A stretch of DNA of 64,000 nucleotides from Halobaculum saliterrae (GTDB lineage: Archaea > Halobacteriota > Halobacteria > Halobacteriales > Haloferacaceae), in the NCBI RefSeq assembly GCF_009831625.1, contig NZ_WUUS01000006.1:1-64000 (forward strand), in the 5' to 3' direction. A program made the translations under genes and the position numbers. A model generated the notes under the pieces. That model was not told the origin of the DNA, searched no databases, and saw only the letters and a program-made list of their open reading frames with translations. Shown one piece after another: positions 54,384 through 61,980 of the stretch. How positions within the stretch are numbered: position 1 is the first letter of the stretch; the number at the start of each line of letters is the position of its first letter.

Positions 54384-54683
54384 TTACCAGGTCTGTATGC
54401 GTCCCTCCCGCACGTCCTCGGCGCACCCCTCACAGTCCGGGTGCCCCGACTCGAAACACGCCGGCTCCCCGTCGGCGTTCACGGCGACGCGGCGCTTCTC
54501 GGCGTGGCGGCGACAGACGATGCGGGCGCGGTCCTCGTCGTCCGTCGGGAGGTCGAAGTCGCCGGCGTGGTTCTCGCCCCACTCGCGACCCTCGCGGTAG
54601 GCACGCTTGCTGCGCGCGTACTCGCGGCCGGCCTTGCGTGCCTGCTGTTCGAGCACACGCCGGAGCCTGTCGCCCAGTCCCAT
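54384..54683 (-). CDS. small cysteine-containing haloarchaeal protein
   Basis: 99 residues. A basic helical start (LGDRLRRVLEQQARKAGREYARSKRA) is followed by an acidic part and four cysteines: one in IVCRRH, one in PACFESG and two in DCEGC. A zinc site is likely. The ATG at 54683 begins MGLGDRL. No function is known. Confidence 0.75.
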   Translation of the reverse strand: MGLGDRLRRVLEQQARKAGREYARSKRAYREGREWGENHAGDFDLPTDDEDRARIVCRRHAEKRRVAVNADGEPACFESGHPDCEGCAEDVREGRIQTW

Positions 54684-54859
54684 GTTCCCGTGTGGGCGCG
54701 CCCCGACTATCAGTCCGTTGCCCGCGCGCGAACGGTCGCGGCGACGGGTCACCGCCCTCCCGGATCTCCACTTTCACCCCGGTCACGGAATACTAAATAG
54801 GATCGCGAACCAACCGTCGTACGCCTCCCACTGAACACATACCCGGAGGCGAGAGAACC

Positions 54860-55798
54860 ATGGCAGACCTGCAAACCCACGCGGAAGAGATACACGAGCA
54901 GTTTTCAGACCACTTGGACCTCACCGTCGAGGAGATCGAGGAGCGCCTCGCCTCGCTGGTGAACGAGTACAGCGTCCCCGTCGACGAGGCGCGCCGGAGC
55001 GTCGTCAACTCCTACCTCGACGAGGCGGGGCTGGAGCGCGACGAGATCGGCTCCGGCGGGAGCCAACAGGCGCTCGTCGGCGACATCGACGAGGACGAAC
55101 AGTGGGTCGACCTTCGCGTGACGGTGGCCGACCTGTGGGACCCCAACCACGACTCCATCGCGCAGGTGGGCCTGCTCGGCGACGAGTCCGGCACGATCAA
55201 GTTCGTCTCCTTCTCCACGAGCGAGCTGGAGGAGCTCGAGGAGGGCCAGAGCTACGCGCTCTCGAACGTCGTCACCGACGAGTACCAGGGCAACTACTCG
55301 GTGAAGCTCAATCGGACGACCACGATCTCCGAACTCGACGAGGAGATCGAGGTCGGCGACGACAGCGACGAGGTCGAGGGCGCGCTGGTGGACATCCAGT
55401 CGGGCTCGGGCCTCATCAAGCGCTGTCCCGAGGACGACTGCACGCGCGTGCTCCAGAACGGGCGCTGCAGCGAGCACGGCCAGGTCGACGGCGAGTTCGA
55501 CCTCCGCATCAAGGCGGTGCTCGACGACGGCGACGCCGTCCAGGAGGTCATCTTCAACGAGGAGGCGACCGCCGAGCTGACCGGCATCGGCCTCGACGAG
55601 GCCAAGGAGATGGCCCAGGACGCCCTGGACACGACCGTCGTGGGCGAGGAGATGGCCGACATGATCGTCGGCCGCTACTACCGCGTTCGCGGCCCGACGC
55701 TGGGCCGGTACGTGCTCGCCGACGAGTTCGAGGAACTGTCCGGCGCCGACGACACCGTCGACGCCGAGTCGCTGCTGATCCGCGCGAGGTCCCTGTAA
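54860..55798 (+). CDS. rpa3: replication protein A, RPA3-type (single-stranded DNA-binding)
   Basis: 312 residues. An N-terminal helical dimerisation part (1-60) leads to an OB fold (about 75-165), then a zinc finger with CPEDDC, C and H (about 195-215) and a second OB-like part. Haloferax RPA3 has this length and order. It coats single-stranded DNA in replication and repair. Its stop TAA overlaps the ATG of the partner gene (TAATG). Confidence 0.93.
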   Translation: MADLQTHAEEIHEQFSDHLDLTVEEIEERLASLVNEYSVPVDEARRSVVNSYLDEAGLERDEIGSGGSQQALVGDIDEDEQWVDLRVTVADLWDPNHDSIAQVGLLGDESGTIKFVSFSTSELEELEEGQSYALSNVVTDEYQGNYSVKLNRTTTISELDEEIEVGDDSDEVEGALVDIQSGSGLIKRCPEDDCTRVLQNGRCSEHGQVDGEFDLRIKAVLDDGDAVQEVIFNEEATAELTGIGLDEAKEMAQDALDTTVVGEEMADMIVGRYYRVRGPTLGRYVLADEFEELSGADDTVDAESLLIRARSL

Positions 55799-56397
55799 TG
55801 AGCCAGTCCGTTCCATCCCGAGAGGTCGCACGCCGCGTGTTCGCGGCCGAGTACAACGACGCCAGCTACACGTTCAAGGAGTCCGACGACGAGCGGGCCC
55901 CCCTGTACCTGCTGCTCCCCACGGGCGAGCGCGCCAACCGCGTGTTCATCGTCGGCACCCTCACCGAGAAGGAGGACGTCGGCGAGGACAGCGAGTACTG
56001 GCGCGGCCGGATCGTCGACCCGACGGGGACGTTCTTCACCTACGCCGGGCAGTACCAGCCCGAGGCCGCGAGCGCCCTCCGGGAGCTGGAGCCGCCCGCG
56101 TACGTCGCCGTCGTCGGCAAGCCCCGAACCTACGAGACGGACGACGGCAGCGTGAACGTCTCCGTGCGTCCCGAGTCCATCACGACCGTCGACGCCGCCA
56201 CGCGCGACCGTTGGGTCGCCGAGACCGCCGCGCGGACGCTCGACCGCATCGAGGCGTTCGACGACGAGGGCAACGAGTACGCGCGGATGGCCCGCGAGCA
56301 GTACGACCTGCCCGTCGAGGAGTACCGCGACGCCGCCGTCGCGGCGCTGCAGTCGCTCGACGACGCCGACGAACTCGAGGACGAGGCGCCCGCGTAG
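55798..56397 (+). CDS. rpap3: RPA-associated protein (RPAP3-like)
   Basis: 199 residues with an OB fold (about 15-135): REVARRVFAAEYNDASYTFKE, NRVFIVGTLTEKEDV, DPTGTFFTYAGQY and AYVAVVGKPRTYE. The C-terminal helices are acidic. It forms a complex with the RPA encoded by the overlapping gene; the one-base overlap gives tight coupling. The C-terminal tail ends in EDEAPA. Confidence 0.92.
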   Translation: MSQSVPSREVARRVFAAEYNDASYTFKESDDERAPLYLLLPTGERANRVFIVGTLTEKEDVGEDSEYWRGRIVDPTGTFFTYAGQYQPEAASALRELEPPAYVAVVGKPRTYETDDGSVNVSVRPESITTVDAATRDRWVAETAARTLDRIEAFDDEGNEYARMAREQYDLPVEEYRDAAVAALQSLDDADELEDEAPA

Positions 56398-56494
56398 GTC
56401 GGCGGCCGACCTCCCGTTTTCACACTCCATCCCCGAGAGCGCCGTGTGAGCGTCTGACGAACGGTTAAGTGACAGGCCGAACGAGCATCCGGCA

Positions 56495-56917
56495 ATGGGG
56501 AGCAAGAACAAGACGGTCTCGTTCCGCGTCAACGAGGACGCCTTCGAGGCGCTGCGCGAGATCGCCGACGAGCGCGACCTCTCGCTGTCGGCGGTGTTCC
56601 GCGACTACGTGGACACCCTCGTCGCCCACGACGGGCAGGTGGAGGTCGTCCCGGAGAACCGCGTCGAGGAGACCGACGCCGACGGCGAGTCGTTCCCGCC
56701 GACCGTCGAGGTGCCCAAGAGCTTCGTCCGCGAGCACGAGCGGCTCGAACTGGAGGCCGAGCACCTCCGCGAGCAGCTGGACGAGTACAAGGCGTTCGTC
56801 ACGTACCTGCAGGACAGACTCGAGGAGGCCGACGACGGCGAGGAGGTCGTGTTCCTCGAGGAGCTCGACGACGACCGCGACCGCGAGCGCGACGACGAAC
56901 CGTATCAACTCGGGTAG
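56495..56917 (+). CDS. ribbon-helix-helix protein with coiled coil
   Basis: 140 residues. KTVSFRVNEDAFEALREIADERDLSLSAVFRDYV (about 6-42) is a clear RHH DNA-binding fold. A linker leads to a coiled-coil (about 75-112: RLELEAEHLREQLDEYKAFVTYLQDRL) and a Glu/Asp tail. It may dimerise through both ends and bind operator DNA. It is 97 bases after the RPA partner gene and may be in the same transcript. Confidence 0.82.
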   Translation: MGSKNKTVSFRVNEDAFEALREIADERDLSLSAVFRDYVDTLVAHDGQVEVVPENRVEETDADGESFPPTVEVPKSFVREHERLELEAEHLREQLDEYKAFVTYLQDRLEEADDGEEVVFLEELDDDRDRERDDEPYQLG

Positions 56918-56947
56918 GCTCGCGTCCGTCGACCGGTCGACGAACCT

Positions 56948-57208
56948 CTAGTCGACCGGTCGGACCGTCACCTCGGGTGTTCGACCCCCGACAACGGTCA
57001 CGAGGTACCCGCCGAACCGAACCGTCACCTCCACGTCCGGCGACCCGCTTCGGACGACGCCATCGAGCGCTTCCGGGTCGACGGCGTCGTGGAGGCGATC
57101 CTCGAGGGCGGCCGGCGACACCCCCTCGGCGGCCGCGACGTGCTCGACGACGAGTTCGCTCGGACGACGCTCGGCTGCCGCCCTCCGTCTCGTTTCCTGC
57201 TTCGACAT
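56948..57208 (-). CDS. stand-alone HalOD1 output-domain protein
   Basis: 86 residues. VVEHVAAAEGVSPAALEDRLHDAVDPEALD and VEVTVRFGGYLVTVVGG are the halobacterial output domain type 1 features. It usually is attached to receiver or sensor domains; here it is alone. The ATG at 57208 is preferred to an upstream in-frame start at 57241. Partner unknown. Confidence 0.83.
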   Translation of the reverse strand: MSKQETRRRAAAERRPSELVVEHVAAAEGVSPAALEDRLHDAVDPEALDGVVRSGSPDVEVTVRFGGYLVTVVGGRTPEVTVRPVD

Positions 57209-57310
57209 GGCTACGACTTCCCCGTGAGGAACGGTAAACACCGAGCGTTACGAACGCGGTTTCATCCGTATTAAGCCCGCAGTCCGGCGTCGGAGGGAGC
57301 TAGCCGGTGC

Positions 57311-57766
57311 CTACCGCGCCAACTCGTTTCGCGCCTCGTGCGCCCTCTCGCGGGCCTCCTCGTCGCCCTCGACGGCCGCGAGCGACTCCGTCGCCTCCAG
57401 CGTGCGCACGGCCGAGTCGAGAAACGAGAGCACGTCGCCCGGATAGGCGTACAGCATGTAGTCGTCGCCCATCACGTCGACGATGGCGTCCGGACCGAGC
57501 CCCTGCGCGCGCAGCTCCAGCAGGTAGCGAACGAACTTCCGCTCGGGGTGTCCGCAGTACGGCGCGTCGTCGCAGGCGCAATCGAGGAAGTCCTCGGCGA
57601 ACTCCAGCACCCGGTCGCGGGTGGTCTCGTCGAGCTCGGCGAGGCCGTCGCCCGAGAACACCAGGTCCAGCGTCGCCCCCGAGAACGCGCCCTTCGGGAT
57701 GTTCGCGTCGAGCTGTGAGGCGATCTGCCGGTGGTTCTTCAGGTAGATCTTGTCCGTGATGGCCAC
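57311..57766 (-). CDS. conserved haloarchaeal protein with cysteine cluster
   Basis: 151 residues, helical. Cys residues occur as DCACDD and YCGHPERKF (about 62-72), which may bind metal; LKNHRQIASQLDANIPKGAFSGATLD and DAIVDVMGDDYMLYAYPGDVLSFLD are other ordered parts. I recognise this as a widespread haloarchaeal family but cannot name its function. Confidence 0.78.
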   Translation of the reverse strand: MAITDKIYLKNHRQIASQLDANIPKGAFSGATLDLVFSGDGLAELDETTRDRVLEFAEDFLDCACDDAPYCGHPERKFVRYLLELRAQGLGPDAIVDVMGDDYMLYAYPGDVLSFLDSAVRTLEATESLAAVEGDEEARERAHEARNELAR

Positions 57767-57808
57767 TGCTGGGTGACGATAGCGGATCCGACGAGAAAAG
57801 CGCGACGG

Positions 57809-58990
57809 TCAGACGCCGTCCCGATCGTCGACGGGGGGACCGATCGCGTCGTCGCCGCGGTCGCGACCGTCGCCGGCGGCTGTCGACCCCGGCCCGCTTC
57901 CGGTCGTCGCGTCCGCCCCCGGTTCCGTCTCCGCCGCCGGGAGCGACACGACCACCGCGGTCCCGCGCGGGTCGCGGTCCTCGACGCGCACGTCGCCGCC
58001 GAGGCCGTCGACGACGGTGTTCACGACGTGGAGCCCCTTCGCGGTTCCCACCGCGTGATCGAACAGTCCCGTCCGCGTCTCCGGGTCGATACCCGGCCCG
58101 TCGTCCAGCACACGCACCCGGACGCGATCGCCGTCCCGTTCGCCCTCGACGCGGACGGTCGCCTCGCCGTCGTGGTGTTCGATCGCGTTCTCGATCAGGT
58201 TGTCGAGGACGAGCCGGAACGACTCGTTCACGGGCGCGGCGAGATCACTCGGTAGCTCGCTCGAGACCGTCGCGGACGGGTACGCGGCTCGGGCCGACGC
58301 GACCGCCTCGTCGACGAGCGGCGCGAGCGGGATCGGATCGGGATCGATCTCCCCGGAGACGGTCTCGCCGACCGTCCGAGCCAGCTCGGTCCGCTCGACG
58401 ACCCGCTGTGCGCGGTCGCGGACGACCGACGCCGCGTCCCGTCCGTCGGTCGCCGCCTCCCCGCCGTCGAGGTCCTCCGCGTAGCCGGCGATGATCGCGG
58501 CGTCGTTTCGGACGTCGTGTCTGAGCATCCCGTTGACGAACGCCAGCGAGTCGCGTTTGCGGGCGGCCGACCGGGCGTACGAGCGGCTTCGAGCGCGGTA
58601 CTCGCCGGCGAGTGCGCCGGTGAGGAACCCGGCTCCGAGGGACGTGAACAGGACGAACACCGGCTCCGGGACCGCGCGTCCCTCCACCGTGCGGATCCCG
58701 ATCGTGAGCGCCACCGCCGCGAGGAACGCGACCGCGGTTCCGGCGCCGAACGCGGCGACGGTCCGGTTGTGTTCGCGCCCCCGGTCCGACCGCGCCATTC
58801 CGATCCCCGCGGCGGCGACGACGACGGCCAATCCCCCGTCGAGCAGGAACGCCGCCGTCGGCGCGATCACCTGACCGACGGCGGCCGGTTCGCGGACGAC
58901 GTGGTGGTACGCCGTCGCGGCGGTCAGAACCGAACCGAGAAGGACCACACCCGCGGAGAACGCATCCCACCGGTACTGGTGTTCGGCCAT
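57809..58990 (-). CDS. membrane sensor histidine kinase
   Basis: 393 residues. Four or five membrane helices (about 11-30, 40-64, 80-100, 110-130) lead to HisKA with phospho-His158 in MLRHDVRND and an ATPase with DNLIENAIEHHDGEA, DDGPGIDPE and the closing GTAKGLHVVNTVVDGLGG. There is no PAS or extracellular domain, so the membrane part itself is the sensor. It ends in a 60-residue acidic tail. The ATG at 58990 begins MAEHQYRW. Confidence 0.9.
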   Translation of the reverse strand: MAEHQYRWDAFSAGVVLLGSVLTAATAYHHVVREPAAVGQVIAPTAAFLLDGGLAVVVAAAGIGMARSDRGREHNRTVAAFGAGTAVAFLAAVALTIGIRTVEGRAVPEPVFVLFTSLGAGFLTGALAGEYRARSRSYARSAARKRDSLAFVNGMLRHDVRNDAAIIAGYAEDLDGGEAATDGRDAASVVRDRAQRVVERTELARTVGETVSGEIDPDPIPLAPLVDEAVASARAAYPSATVSSELPSDLAAPVNESFRLVLDNLIENAIEHHDGEATVRVEGERDGDRVRVRVLDDGPGIDPETRTGLFDHAVGTAKGLHVVNTVVDGLGGDVRVEDRDPRGTAVVVSLPAAETEPGADATTGSGPGSTAAGDGRDRGDDAIGPPVDDRDGV

Positions 58991-59120
58991 CGTCTCTCGT
59001 TCTCGCCCGCCGCGGATAAATCCGGACGCACCGGGGACGGTCATCCGTCGGCTCCGCAGGGGGGACCCGTCCGTCCGCCCGCCGTCGCCGATCGCGCGTG
59101 GGGACCCGGCCGATTCGTAA

Positions 59121-59130
59121 CGTATTTGAA
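59121..59130 (+). promoter_or_regulatory. TATA-like box of tRNA-His
   Basis: CGTATTTGAA, about 31 bases before the first base of the tRNA gene. Confidence 0.5.
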
Positions 59131-59156
59131 TCGGACCGGGCAACCTACGGGTGCGT

Positions 59157-59230
59157 GTCCGGGTTGGGGTAGTGGACTATCCTTCAGCCTTGTGGAGGCT
59201 GAGACGCGGGTTCAATTCTCGCACCTGGAC
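59157..59230 (+). tRNA. tRNA-His (anticodon GUG)
   Basis: The cloverleaf folds well: 7-bp acceptor (59158-59164 with 59223-59229), anticodon stem CAGCC/GGCTG around the loop TTGTGGA (anticodon GTG), and T arm GCGGG/CTCGC with TTCAATT. Base 59157 is G and pairs with C at 59230, the G-1:C73 pair that marks tRNA-His. CCA is not encoded. The D arm has a mismatch at its inner end (T13, T22). No intron. Confidence 0.95.
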
Positions 59231-59336
59231 CTCTCCGACTGAACGGGCGCGACCGGCCGAGCCGCGACGCTCGGCGGTCGTACCGACGGTTCGTCGAACC
59301 GGTATTCTTTGGTGGTTCCCCTCCGTGGCACCGCCG

Positions 59337-60113
59337 ATGGACTCCCATCGAGCGACGGAACCCCTTCGTGTCCTCCACGCCGAGGACGACGACGCGCTGG
59401 CGGAGGTCGTCGCGCTCGTCCTCGAGCGGGAGGCGTGGGTTGGCTCCGTCACCCGGGTTTCGAGCGCGGAGGCGGCGCTGGCGGCGCTCGAGGGAGGGTC
59501 GTACGACTGCCTCCTCAGCGACCTGGAGATGCCCGGACTGTCGGGACTGGACCTCTACGAGCGGGTCCGCGAGTCGTTCCCGTCGCTCCCGTTCGTCCTG
59601 TTCACGGGGCGTCCGTGGGCCGCAGAACGGCCCGACGCGCCGCCGGCGTACGCGAAGGGCGGCGCCGACGCGCTCGAGTCGCTCGCGCGCGGGCTGTACC
59701 GGCTGTGCGTCGCCGCCGACGTCGGGATCGGGTCCCCGACCGTCGACGGTCCGTCGGCGCCCGCACGCCCGGACGCGATGTTCTACCGATGTCGGCGGGC
59801 GCCCGGATGGCCCGCCGAGGTCGTCGGTCCGGGGGCGACCGTGTTGCTCGGCTACGATCCCGGGGCGTTCGAGCGCGGGGACGTCGTCTACACCGACGAC
59901 GTGGTTCACCCGGCCGACCGACAGTGGACGCACGACGCGATGGAGGCGTCGCTGTCGGCCGACGACCCGTTCGAGTTCACCTATCGCGTCCGGCGGGCCG
60001 ACGGCCGGGTCGTACGGGTGTGGGAGCGGGGTCGGGGCGTCGCCGGCGACGGCGGTGACGACGGGGCCGCGTTCGTCGAGGGGTTCGTGCTGCCGCTCCT
60101 CGACGGCGAGTGA
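59337..60113 (+). CDS. response regulator with PAS-type output (REC-PAS)
   Basis: 258 residues. The receiver (1-120) has Asp17/Asp18, phospho-Asp62 in LLSDLEMPG, Thr90 in LFTG and Lys107 in YAKGG. A PAS-like domain follows (about 145-255): ATVLLGYDPGAFERGDVVYTDDVVHPADR and FEFTYRVRRADGRVVRVWER. There is no DNA-binding or enzymatic output domain. Two genes away from the membrane kinase, with the tRNA between. The ATG at 59337 is preferred; other starts lie in the tRNA. Confidence 0.87.
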   Translation: MDSHRATEPLRVLHAEDDDALAEVVALVLEREAWVGSVTRVSSAEAALAALEGGSYDCLLSDLEMPGLSGLDLYERVRESFPSLPFVLFTGRPWAAERPDAPPAYAKGGADALESLARGLYRLCVAADVGIGSPTVDGPSAPARPDAMFYRCRRAPGWPAEVVGPGATVLLGYDPGAFERGDVVYTDDVVHPADRQWTHDAMEASLSADDPFEFTYRVRRADGRVVRVWERGRGVAGDGGDDGAAFVEGFVLPLLDGE

Positions 60114-60173
60114 GAGGGGCGACGACCCATGACCGGCGGGTGTCGCGGTCGGATTCGGCGCCGCTCCGGGTCG

Positions 60174-61361
60174 TCACAGACCGCGGCCGCCCACGTCCGG
60201 CAGCGGGCCGGTCCCGGCGCCGATGCCGAGCGACTCCCGGCCGCCCTGCTGGATCACGTTGAACGCCGTCATCAGGTCGGTCCTCGAGATGAGACCCACC
60301 AACTCGCCGTCGGCGTCGACGACGACGAGGCGGCCGACGCCGCGCCGCTGCATCGTCTCCAGCGCCGTCACCGCGTCCGCGCCGGCGGTAACGCTGGGGA
60401 TGTCCGCCTCCATCACGTCCTGCACCGTGTAGGCGTCGCGCTCGACCTCGCGGACGCCCTGTGCGTCCGCCAGCGTCACCATCCCCACGAGGGAGCCGCT
60501 CTTTACGACGGGGTAGCCCGTGTGGCGCTCGCGGAACATCCGCTCCATCAGCTTCGCGACGCTGTCCCCGGGGTGGACGACACTCAGTTGCTCGCGCCCC
60601 GTCATGATGTCGTCGACGATGACGCCCTCGAAGGCGGCGCGCATCGTGGTCTGCTGTGCCTCGCTGGAGGCGGCGATGTAGATGAAGAAGGCGAGGCCAA
60701 CGGTGAGCCAGTTGCCCCCGAACAGGCCGACCAGGCCCAACAGGAACGCGAACACCTTCCCGACCTCGGCGGCGATCTGGGTGGCGCGAGCGTGGGGGCG
60801 GTTCCGAGCCAGCAGCGCACGGAGCACCCGTCCCCCGTCCATCGGGAAGCCGGGCAGCATGTTGAACGCCGCGAGCACGAGGTTCATCAGCGCGAGATAG
60901 CCGACGACGAACGCGACCGACGGTGGGAGGCTGACGGCCACGAGCACGGCGTAGGCGACGACGCCGAGCGCGACGGAGACGACCGGACCCATGATCGCGA
61001 CGGTGAACTCCTGTTTCCAGTCCTCGGGCATCTCCTCGAAGGAGGCCACGCCGCCGAACAGCCACAGCGTGATCGACTCGATCTCGTAGCCGTAGTGCAT
61101 CGCGGTCAGCGAGTGGCCGAACTCGTGAAACAGGACGGAAACGAACAGTCCGACGGCCGCGGCGGTACCGAGCACCCACGGGAGACTCCCGCCGGTGATC
61201 GCGGCCGCGGGGATGGCGACGCCGAACGTGTCGCCGACGATCCCGGCGAACTCCCCGACCTGGCTCCCGATGAGATACGCGAACAGCGGGAGGATCAGCA
61301 GAAACGTCCAGTTCAACTGTATCGGGATCCCGGCGACCCGCCCGATACGGATTCCTCGCAT
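60174..61361 (-). CDS. site-2-type membrane zinc protease (M50) with two CBS domains
   Basis: 395 residues. Six or so membrane helices carry HEFGH (79-83) and the third ligand in NMLPGFPMDGGR (Asp175). Two CBS domains (about 250-370) follow: VDDIMTGREQLSVVHPGDS and VQDVMEADIPSVTAGADAV. The CBS pair may sense a nucleotide to gate the protease. The C terminus is Gly-rich. A TATA box 27 bases before the ATG supports the start. Confidence 0.92.
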   Translation of the reverse strand: MRGIRIGRVAGIPIQLNWTFLLILPLFAYLIGSQVGEFAGIVGDTFGVAIPAAAITGGSLPWVLGTAAAVGLFVSVLFHEFGHSLTAMHYGYEIESITLWLFGGVASFEEMPEDWKQEFTVAIMGPVVSVALGVVAYAVLVAVSLPPSVAFVVGYLALMNLVLAAFNMLPGFPMDGGRVLRALLARNRPHARATQIAAEVGKVFAFLLGLVGLFGGNWLTVGLAFFIYIAASSEAQQTTMRAAFEGVIVDDIMTGREQLSVVHPGDSVAKLMERMFRERHTGYPVVKSGSLVGMVTLADAQGVREVERDAYTVQDVMEADIPSVTAGADAVTALETMQRRGVGRLVVVDADGELVGLISRTDLMTAFNVIQQGGRESLGIGAGTGPLPDVGGRGL

Positions 61362-61383
61362 ACCCCGGGGTTGTCCCTCGTCG

Positions 61384-61391
61384 GGTATAAA
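61384..61391 (-). promoter_or_regulatory. TATA box of the site-2-type protease gene
   Basis: GTTTATAC on the minus strand, centred 27 bases before the ATG at 61361. It lies back to back with the box for the cupin gene, only about 20 bases away. Confidence 0.7.
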
Positions 61392-61404
61392 CCCGCCCGC
61401 CGAC

Positions 61405-61411
61405 GTTTATG
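61405..61411 (+). promoter_or_regulatory. TATA box of the cupin gene
   Basis: GTTTATG, centred 27 bases before the ATG at 61435, giving a leaderless start. Confidence 0.65.
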
Positions 61412-61434
61412 CCCCGTCGCGCGAAAGCGGAGGT

Positions 61435-61839
61435 ATGAGCGAGACCGACGCGACGGCGGACGAACCGACGACGACCCCCGTGGTGAAGCGCGGCGCCGAC
61501 CTCGAACCGAGCGAGGTCGACGCCGGCGAGGGGATGTCGAAGGGCGTGCTCCTCGACGACTCGGACGGTGCGCCCCACTTCGCGATGCGCCGCTTCGAGC
61601 TCGCGCCCGGCGCGCACGTCCCGAACCACACCAACGAGGTCGAACACGAGCAGTACGTGCTCGCGGGCGAGTACACCGTGGGGCTCGACGGGGAGGAGTA
61701 CACGGTGGCCGAGGGCGACGCGCTGCTCATCCCCGCGGGCGTCCCGCACTGGTACCGCAACGACGGCGACGAGCCGGGGGCGTTCATCTGTGTGGTCCCC
61801 CACGGCGACGACACGATCCGCGTGCTCGACGAGGAGTAG
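61435..61839 (+). CDS. cupin-domain protein (second in the window)
   Basis: 134 residues. The cupin motif 1 is present as HTNEVEHEQYVLAGEYTVGL (His, His, Glu spacing) and motif 2 as IPAGVPHWYRN. An acidic leader (1-35) and FAMRRFELAPGAH precede it. The metal ligands are complete. It is divergent from the protease gene, 73 bases between the start codons. Ligand unknown. Confidence 0.87.
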   Translation: MSETDATADEPTTTPVVKRGADLEPSEVDAGEGMSKGVLLDDSDGAPHFAMRRFELAPGAHVPNHTNEVEHEQYVLAGEYTVGLDGEEYTVAEGDALLIPAGVPHWYRNDGDEPGAFICVVPHGDDTIRVLDEE

Positions 61840-61980
61840 GCCGGTTCCGCGTCCGCCGGATCCTTCGCCGAGACGACGGTCGCTCGGCGACAGCCCCGAC
61901 GGTTCAGGCTGGACTCCCGCACACACGGAAGCCGAATCCCTGAAATACCGCATCCGCCTAGCACGGACCAAGCGATCACC

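Noticed and set aside
59101-59230. Attachment site or integrated element at tRNA-His
   Set aside because: No integrase and no second copy of the tRNA 3' end are visible in the window.
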